Source: DATIRA01 sp963766505
Lineage (GTDB): Bacteria > Pseudomonadota > Gammaproteobacteria > Steroidobacterales > Steroidobacteraceae
Direction: 5' to 3'
NCBI GenBank assembly: GCA_963766505.1
Contig: CAVYAL010000005.1
Span: 930,001-994,000, forward strand
Length of the DNA: 64,000 nt
A model generated the notes under the pieces. That model did not search any database. It saw nothing but the letters and a program-made list of their open reading frames with translations, and was not told the DNA's origin. This document shows positions 59,295 to 64,000 of this stretch, in pieces. Position 1 is the stretch's first letter. Each line of letters starts with the position of its first letter. The translations under genes were made by a program, and so were the position numbers.

Positions 59295-61178
59295 ATGATG
59301 AAAATGACGATCTCAACCGGCCTGGCGGCGACGCTGCTCGTTGCGACGGTCCCGCCCGGCCTGGCCATGGCCGAGGCCCCCGCAGCCGCGACCGCTCCTT
59401 ACTCGCCCCATGTCGGACCTTCACATCCGACCCGGGTGCTGTGGGGTGACACGCACCTGCACACCTCGCTTTCGCTCGATGCACGCGCCTTCGGCGTGAA
59501 GCTGGATCCCGAGATCGCGTTCCGCTTCGCGCGAGGCGAGCAGGTCCGCTCGACCAATGGCGAACCGGTGCGGCTTGCCCGGCCCCTCGATTTCCTGGTC
59601 GTCGCGGATCACTCGGACGGCCTCGGTGCCATGAACGAGATCATCTCGGGCAATCCGGCACTGATCAGCGATCCGACGATCAGGCGCTGGCACGAGATGA
59701 TCAACGCGGGCGGGCAATCGGCGTTCGACGCCTACATGGACGTCGTGCTCAAGCTCACCAACGGCCCGGTGCCGGACGGCCTGAAGGACAACAAGGCGTT
59801 CGCCCGCTCGATCTGGGAGTCCTACACCGCCCATGCGGACAAGTACAACGAGCCGGGCCGCTTCACCGCCTTCGTGGGATACGAGTGGACCTCTACGCCG
59901 GGCGGCAACAACCTGCACCGCGTGGTGATCTACCGCGACGGTGCCGACAAGGCACGGCAACAGCTGCCGTTCACGATGGCGCAGAGCCAGGACCCCGCGG
60001 ACCTCTGGCAGGCATTGCGCGGCTACGAGGAAGCCACCGGCGGGCAGGTTCTCGCGATCGCGCACAACGGCAACCTCTCGAACGGCCTGATGTTCGCGAT
60101 GTCGGACTTCGCCGGAAGCCCCGTCAGCCGTGCGTACGCCGAGCAGCGGATGCGATGGGAACCGGTCTACGAGGTGACGCAGATCAAGGGCGACGGCGAG
60201 GCGCATCCGTTGATGTCGCCGAACGACGAGTTCGCGGACTACGAGACCTGGGACGCCTGGAACATGGGGCCGGTGAAGAAGACCCCGGAGATGATCCCCT
60301 ACGAGTACGCGCGGGAAGCGCTGAAGAACGGGCTCAGGCTGGAGCAGACCCTTGGTGCGAACCCGTTCAGGTTCGGCATGATCGGCTCGACCGACAGCCA
60401 CACCGCGCTTGCGACGGCGGAAGAGGACAATTTCTTCGGCAAGATGACCCAGGTCGAGCCGTCGCCAGCGCGCTGGAGCAAGGTGTGGGCCAGGATCGGC
60501 GAGACCGAGGCCGTCGGCTGGCAGATGGTCTCGTCCGGCTACGCGGCGGTCTGGGCCACCGAGAACAGCCGCGAGGCGATCTTCGACGCGATCAAGCGGC
60601 GCGAGGTCTACGCCACGACAGGTCCGCGGATCACGGTTCGATTTTTCGGCGGCTGGGACTTCAGCGACGGCGACGCAGCGGCGCCCGATCTCGCGGCGGT
60701 CGGATATTCCCGCGGCGTGCCGATGGGCGGCGAGCTACGCCCGGCGGCGCCAGGCAAGGCCCCGACGTTTCTGATCGCCGCGCTGCGCGACCCGGTCGGC
60801 GCGAACCTCGACCGTGTGCAGGTGGTGAAAGGCTGGGTGGACGAGAACGGCAGGACGCACGAGAAAATCCATGACGTCGCCTGGTCCGGCGATCGCAAGC
60901 CCGGCTGGGACGGGAAGCTGCCCGCGGTCGGCAATACCGTCGATGTGGCGAAGGCTTCATGGGCCAACACGATCGGCAAATCGGAACTGGTCACCGTCTG
61001 GCGCGACCCGAAATTCGACCCGCGCGAGCGGGCCTTCTACTACCTGCGCGTGCTGGAGATTCCGACGCCGCGCTGGACGGCGTACGACGCAAAGCGCTTC
61101 GGCCTGAAGATGGACGCCTCCGTGCCGATGGTCACGCAGGAACGCGCCTACAGCTCACCGATCTGGTACACGCCCTGA
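59295..61178 (+). CDS. DUF3604 family exported protein
   Basis: A 627-residue protein. Several ATGs lie in frame (59277, 59295, 59298, 59304); 59295 has GAGG six bases upstream and starts the signal (hydrophobic TGLAATLLVATVPPGLAMA). The mature part begins LWGDTHLHTSLSLDA (His pair like a PHP metal site), then VVADHSDGLG, SEEDNFF-like TAEEDNFFG, and C-terminal strands, matching DUF3604. The metal-binding His/Asp suggests a hydrolase, but no activity is known for the family by name. Divergent from the iron ADH and 82 bases before the alkylsulfatase gene. Confidence 0.82.
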   Translation: MMKMTISTGLAATLLVATVPPGLAMAEAPAAATAPYSPHVGPSHPTRVLWGDTHLHTSLSLDARAFGVKLDPEIAFRFARGEQVRSTNGEPVRLARPLDFLVVADHSDGLGAMNEIISGNPALISDPTIRRWHEMINAGGQSAFDAYMDVVLKLTNGPVPDGLKDNKAFARSIWESYTAHADKYNEPGRFTAFVGYEWTSTPGGNNLHRVVIYRDGADKARQQLPFTMAQSQDPADLWQALRGYEEATGGQVLAIAHNGNLSNGLMFAMSDFAGSPVSRAYAEQRMRWEPVYEVTQIKGDGEAHPLMSPNDEFADYETWDAWNMGPVKKTPEMIPYEYAREALKNGLRLEQTLGANPFRFGMIGSTDSHTALATAEEDNFFGKMTQVEPSPARWSKVWARIGETEAVGWQMVSSGYAAVWATENSREAIFDAIKRREVYATTGPRITVRFFGGWDFSDGDAAAPDLAAVGYSRGVPMGGELRPAAPGKAPTFLIAALRDPVGANLDRVQVVKGWVDENGRTHEKIHDVAWSGDRKPGWDGKLPAVGNTVDVAKASWANTIGKSELVTVWRDPKFDPRERAFYYLRVLEIPTPRWTAYDAKRFGLKMDASVPMVTQERAYSSPIWYTP

Positions 61179-61260
61179 GACCACGATGGCATTCGCGGGC
61201 TTCGCGCGAATGCTCGACGCATGGCGGATAGCCAAGGCACGCCTTCGTGCAGGAGTTCCA

Positions 61261-63243
61261 ATGAATGTGCCGCGAGCTACGCTTCAGTTATTGCTGCTGA
61301 TCGTTACCGCCGGCCTGGCTGCCTGCTCGCCGGGCCCGGGCGCCGGCAAGCCGCAGCCGGGCGGTGCTGCGACGCCACAGACCCTGGCGGTCAACCGCCA
61401 GGCGGCGCAATCGCTGCCGCTGGGCGACCAGCAGGACTTCGAGGATGCCCGCCGCGGCTTCATCGGCAACGATCCGTCGCTGGTCATCAAAAACGCCGTC
61501 GGCAAAACGGCGTGGAGCATGACCGCCTACGGCTTCGTCCAGGGTGATGCGCCGCCCAGCGTGAATCCCAGTCTCTGGCGCCAGGCGATGCTGAACGGGC
61601 AGTACGGCCTGTTCGAGGTCGTGCCCGGCGTGCACCAGGTGCGCAGCTACGATCTGTCGAACATGACGCTGATCGAGGGAAAGACAGGCTGGATCCTGGT
61701 GGACCCGCTGACGGCCAACGAAACCGCGGCGTCGGCCCTCGCGCTCGCGCGTCGGCACCTCGGCGACCGACCCGTTTCGGCCATCATCTTCACCCACAGC
61801 CACGTCGATCATTTCGGCGGGGTGGCCGGCGTCCTGCCGGACGATCCGGCCGCGGCCGCCCGGATTCCAATCGTCGCGCCGCAGGGCTTCATGGCGGAGG
61901 CCACCAGCGAGAACGCGCTGGCCGGCATCGCGATGGGGCGCCGCGCGACGTACATGTACGGCACGCCCTTGCCCCGCTCGGCAACGGGGCACGTCGATAC
62001 GGGCCTCGGCAAGTCGCCCTCCGTGGGGACCATCAGCATCCGTGAACCCACCGTGATCGTGGATCGCACTCCCCAGGAGATGGACCTCGACGGCGTCCGG
62101 TTCGTATTCCAGTACGCACCTGAGTCGGAGGCGCCGGCCGAGCTGACCTTCTACCTGCCCGAGCTGAAGGCGTGGTGCGGCGCCGAAATCGTCTCGCATA
62201 CACTGCACAATCTCTACACGCTGCGCGGCGCCAAGGTGCGCAACGCCGTCAAGTGGAGCGGATACATAGACGACGCACTGCACCGGTTCGCAGACATGGA
62301 GGTCGTGTTTGCGAGCCACCACTGGCCGGTCTGGGGAAATGAGCGCATCGTCGATTACCTGAAGGCGCAGCGCGACGTCTACCGCTACATCCACGACCAG
62401 ACCTTGCGGCTCGCCAATGAGGGTTTCACGCCTCAGGAAATAGCCGAACAGATCGACCTGCCCTCCACGCTGCGCAGTCGCTTCGCCAATCGCGGCTACT
62501 ACGGCACGGTAAAGCACGACGCAAAGGCCGTGTACCAGGCGTACTTCGGCTGGTACGACGCCAATCCAGCGAACCTCGATCCTCTGCCGCCGGCCGAGGC
62601 TGCAGCCAGGTACGTCGATGCGATGGGGGGCGCCGAGGAAGTGCTGCGGAAGGGGCAGGCGGCGTTCGACGCGGGTGAGTATCGCTGGGCTGCGACCTTG
62701 CTGAATCACCTGGTGTTTGCTGATGCCTCGGACGAGGCCGCCAGGGACCTTCTAGCATCCACCTATGAGCAGCTCGGCTACCAGGCCGAGTCCGGCCCGT
62801 GGCGCGACGCGTACCTGACCGGCGCATTCGAGTTGCGAAACGGCCCGCAAGGCATGGCCAATGACCCGGCGAATGCATTGGGCCTGTTGCGGGCGATGCC
62901 GGCCGCTCGATCGCTGGACTCGATGGCCGTCCGGCTGAACGGTACCGAGGCGGACGGCAAACGCATGACGTTCAACTTCGTATTCGACGACGTGCAGGAA
63001 TCCTACGTGCTCGAGCTGGAGAACGCGGTGCTGCACCATCGCCGCGCCGATCCGACCCCGGAAGCAGACGCCACGGTTCACCTGACGCGTGATTTGCTCG
63101 TCCGGCTCGGCCTCGGGCAGGTCGGCGTCAAGGAGCTGGTGATGTCCGACGAGCTGCGGGTCGAAGGCAGCAGGCTCAAGCTGCTGTCGTTCCTGTCGAT
63201 GATCGACAAGCCGGACGGGCAGTTCGCAATCGTCACCCCCTGA
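61261..63243 (+). CDS. SdsA-like alkylsulfatase lipoprotein (metallo-beta-lactamase fold)
   Basis: A 660-residue protein with GGAG upstream and lipobox LAAC (Cys22). HSHVDH at 179-184 is the metallo-beta-lactamase zinc motif, and EIVSHTLHNLYTLRGAKVR continues the pattern of alkyl sulfatases such as SdsA1, with a dimerisation region and a C-terminal SCP2-like domain (from about 540) that holds the hydrophobic tail. It cleaves sulfate from alkyl sulfates such as dodecyl sulfate. Known SdsA1 is secreted; here it is membrane-anchored. Convergent with the AraC regulator, stops overlapping by 11 bases. Confidence 0.9.
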   Translation: MNVPRATLQLLLLIVTAGLAACSPGPGAGKPQPGGAATPQTLAVNRQAAQSLPLGDQQDFEDARRGFIGNDPSLVIKNAVGKTAWSMTAYGFVQGDAPPSVNPSLWRQAMLNGQYGLFEVVPGVHQVRSYDLSNMTLIEGKTGWILVDPLTANETAASALALARRHLGDRPVSAIIFTHSHVDHFGGVAGVLPDDPAAAARIPIVAPQGFMAEATSENALAGIAMGRRATYMYGTPLPRSATGHVDTGLGKSPSVGTISIREPTVIVDRTPQEMDLDGVRFVFQYAPESEAPAELTFYLPELKAWCGAEIVSHTLHNLYTLRGAKVRNAVKWSGYIDDALHRFADMEVVFASHHWPVWGNERIVDYLKAQRDVYRYIHDQTLRLANEGFTPQEIAEQIDLPSTLRSRFANRGYYGTVKHDAKAVYQAYFGWYDANPANLDPLPPAEAAARYVDAMGGAEEVLRKGQAAFDAGEYRWAATLLNHLVFADASDEAARDLLASTYEQLGYQAESGPWRDAYLTGAFELRNGPQGMANDPANALGLLRAMPAARSLDSMAVRLNGTEADGKRMTFNFVFDDVQESYVLELENAVLHHRRADPTPEADATVHLTRDLLVRLGLGQVGVKELVMSDELRVEGSRLKLLSFLSMIDKPDGQFAIVTP

Positions 63244-64000
63244 CGGATCCCGGCGTCCGACCCGTCTGCGCGCGGAAGCTGCGCACGAAGCTCGCGACGT
63301 CCGTGTAGCCCAGGCGGTAGGCGACCTGTGTCACCGAGAGGCTGCCTTCGGCCAGCATCTGGCGTGCCCGTTCGGTTCGTACCTGCAGCGCAAGATCCCG
63401 GAAGCTCGTGCCCTCCGCTTCGAGGTAGCGCGCCAACGTGCGCGTCGAGATGTTGACGAAGCCGGCGAGCTGCTCGAGCGTCGGTCGCGAGTCCTCGGCC
63501 TCGCGCAGCATCATTCGGCACCACTCGCTCCAGCGGCGGCGCGCCTGGGTCTGCCGCAGCATCGCCTTGCAGCGCTGCTCCGCCGCCTGCATCGCTCGCG
63601 GGTTGGACATCGCCAGCGGCTTGTCCAGCAGCACGGCATCGAGCGACATCCTCAGGCCGGGTACCGTGTCGCCGAAGTGAACGCGCGCCGCGGTGAGTTC
63701 CCGGTAGCGCTCCGCGTGAAGCGGACGCTCGATCGAAAGCCAGAGGTCATAGGTCGGCAGGCCTTCGTTGAACATGTGCGCGAAAGAGAAGTGATTCGAT
63801 GCAGCGATCGTTTCCTCGAACACGCGCATCGCCCGGTGCGTCAGGTCTACGACGGGTCGATACACCAGGTCGACGCGGTCGTCGTGACGCTCCAGCTTCA
63901 GCGAAAACATGGGCTGGATCAGGCGCTGGTAACTCACCAGCAGGCGCAGCACGTCACCGAACGTCGGGCTCGTGATCAACGCGAATCCCAGGATGTCATG
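63233..64000 (-). CDS. AraC-family transcriptional regulator, 5' truncated by window edge
   Basis: The frame is open to the right edge without a stop, so the true start lies outside; the visible TTG at 63979 is not a convincing start. The visible N-terminal part (LGFALITSPTFGDVLRLLVSYQRLIQP) fits the arabinose-binding-like PF12625 domain; the C-terminal about 100 residues hold the double helix-turn-helix (LEQLAGFVNISTRTLARYLEAEG, SVTQVAYRLGYTDVASFVRSFRAQTG). Its stop overlaps the alkylsulfatase stop by 11 bases, so it may control that gene. Effector unknown. Confidence 0.88.
   Translation of the reverse strand, partial: HDILGFALITSPTFGDVLRLLVSYQRLIQPMFSLKLERHDDRVDLVYRPVVDLTHRAMRVFEETIAASNHFSFAHMFNEGLPTYDLWLSIERPLHAERYRELTAARVHFGDTVPGLRMSLDAVLLDKPLAMSNPRAMQAAEQRCKAMLRQTQARRRWSEWCRMMLREAEDSRPTLEQLAGFVNISTRTLARYLEAEGTSFRDLALQVRTERARQMLAEGSLSVTQVAYRLGYTDVASFVRSFRAQTGRTPGSVRG

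Noticed and set aside
1..64000. Mobile elements, CRISPR arrays and tRNA genes
   Set aside because: No transposase, integrase, regularly spaced repeat or tRNA-like cloverleaf was seen; intergenic gaps are mostly under 200 bases.

Overview
The window is GC-rich, densely coded DNA with proteobacterial Shine-Dalgarno sites. Most genes have Sec or lipoprotein signals and several encode outer-membrane beta-barrels, so the host is a Gram-negative. The mix (OmpW/OmpA fusion, M16 and DUF885 peptidases, WS/DGAT, SdsA-type alkylsulfatase, otsBA, KefB-like antiporter) suggests an environmental, metabolically versatile gammaproteobacterium. Placement below class is not possible from sequence alone. I see no rRNA, tRNA, CRISPR, phage or transposase gene.

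Layout. 1-1689: two outer-membrane barrel genes, the first cut by the window edge. 1700-5627: an octaheme c-type cytochrome with a TPR tail, flanked by two DUF3313 paralogues. 5640-7967: an atypical SDR and a secreted zincin with calcium-binding repeats. 8005-12615 (minus): an exported peptidase operon, DUF885, then M16 active, then M16 inactive. 12756-17223: a four-gene 2-oxoacid:acceptor oxidoreductase operon (gamma, alpha, beta, GltD-like flavoprotein with ferredoxin domain), preceded by a leader hairpin and U-tract and followed by a near-perfect 24-bp-arm palindrome.

17316-19616 (minus): an exported methyltransferase-like protein and an OmpW/OmpA fusion. 19927-27231: a four-gene run of double-domain M16 peptidase, GH13 lipoprotein, CPA2 antiporter and DUF2891. 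27272-30138: a small membrane protein, a PhoX/DUF839-like protein and a VNG-repeat solenoid. 30213-33659 (minus): LysR, exported methyltransferase, frameshifted sulfotransferase and class IV aminotransferase. 33805-35978: otsB-otsA. 36022-36861: a TSUP permease.

36964-47537: a long plus-strand series consisting of a frameshifted TPP enzyme, BASS transporter, epimerase, SDR and zinc ADH (start/stop overlaps throughout), then DUF2505, WS/DGAT acyltransferase, DUF3047 and acyl-CoA ligase. This looks like uptake and oxidation of an organic acid or alcohol beside a neutral-lipid module. 47595-53356 (minus): an OprP-like porin, a small membrane protein, an exported HAD phosphatase and an MFS/spermidine-synthase-like fusion.

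53426-64000: an organosulfate-flavoured block with two closely similar arylsulfatases around a LysR regulator, an iron alcohol dehydrogenase, a DUF3604 protein, an SdsA-like alkylsulfatase lipoprotein and an AraC regulator cut by the right edge. A plausible flow is desulfation of exogenous sulfate esters outside the cytoplasm followed by oxidation of the released alcohol.

Two genes (31123-31852 and 36964-38719) each carry one apparent frameshift. These may be real mutations or assembly errors.
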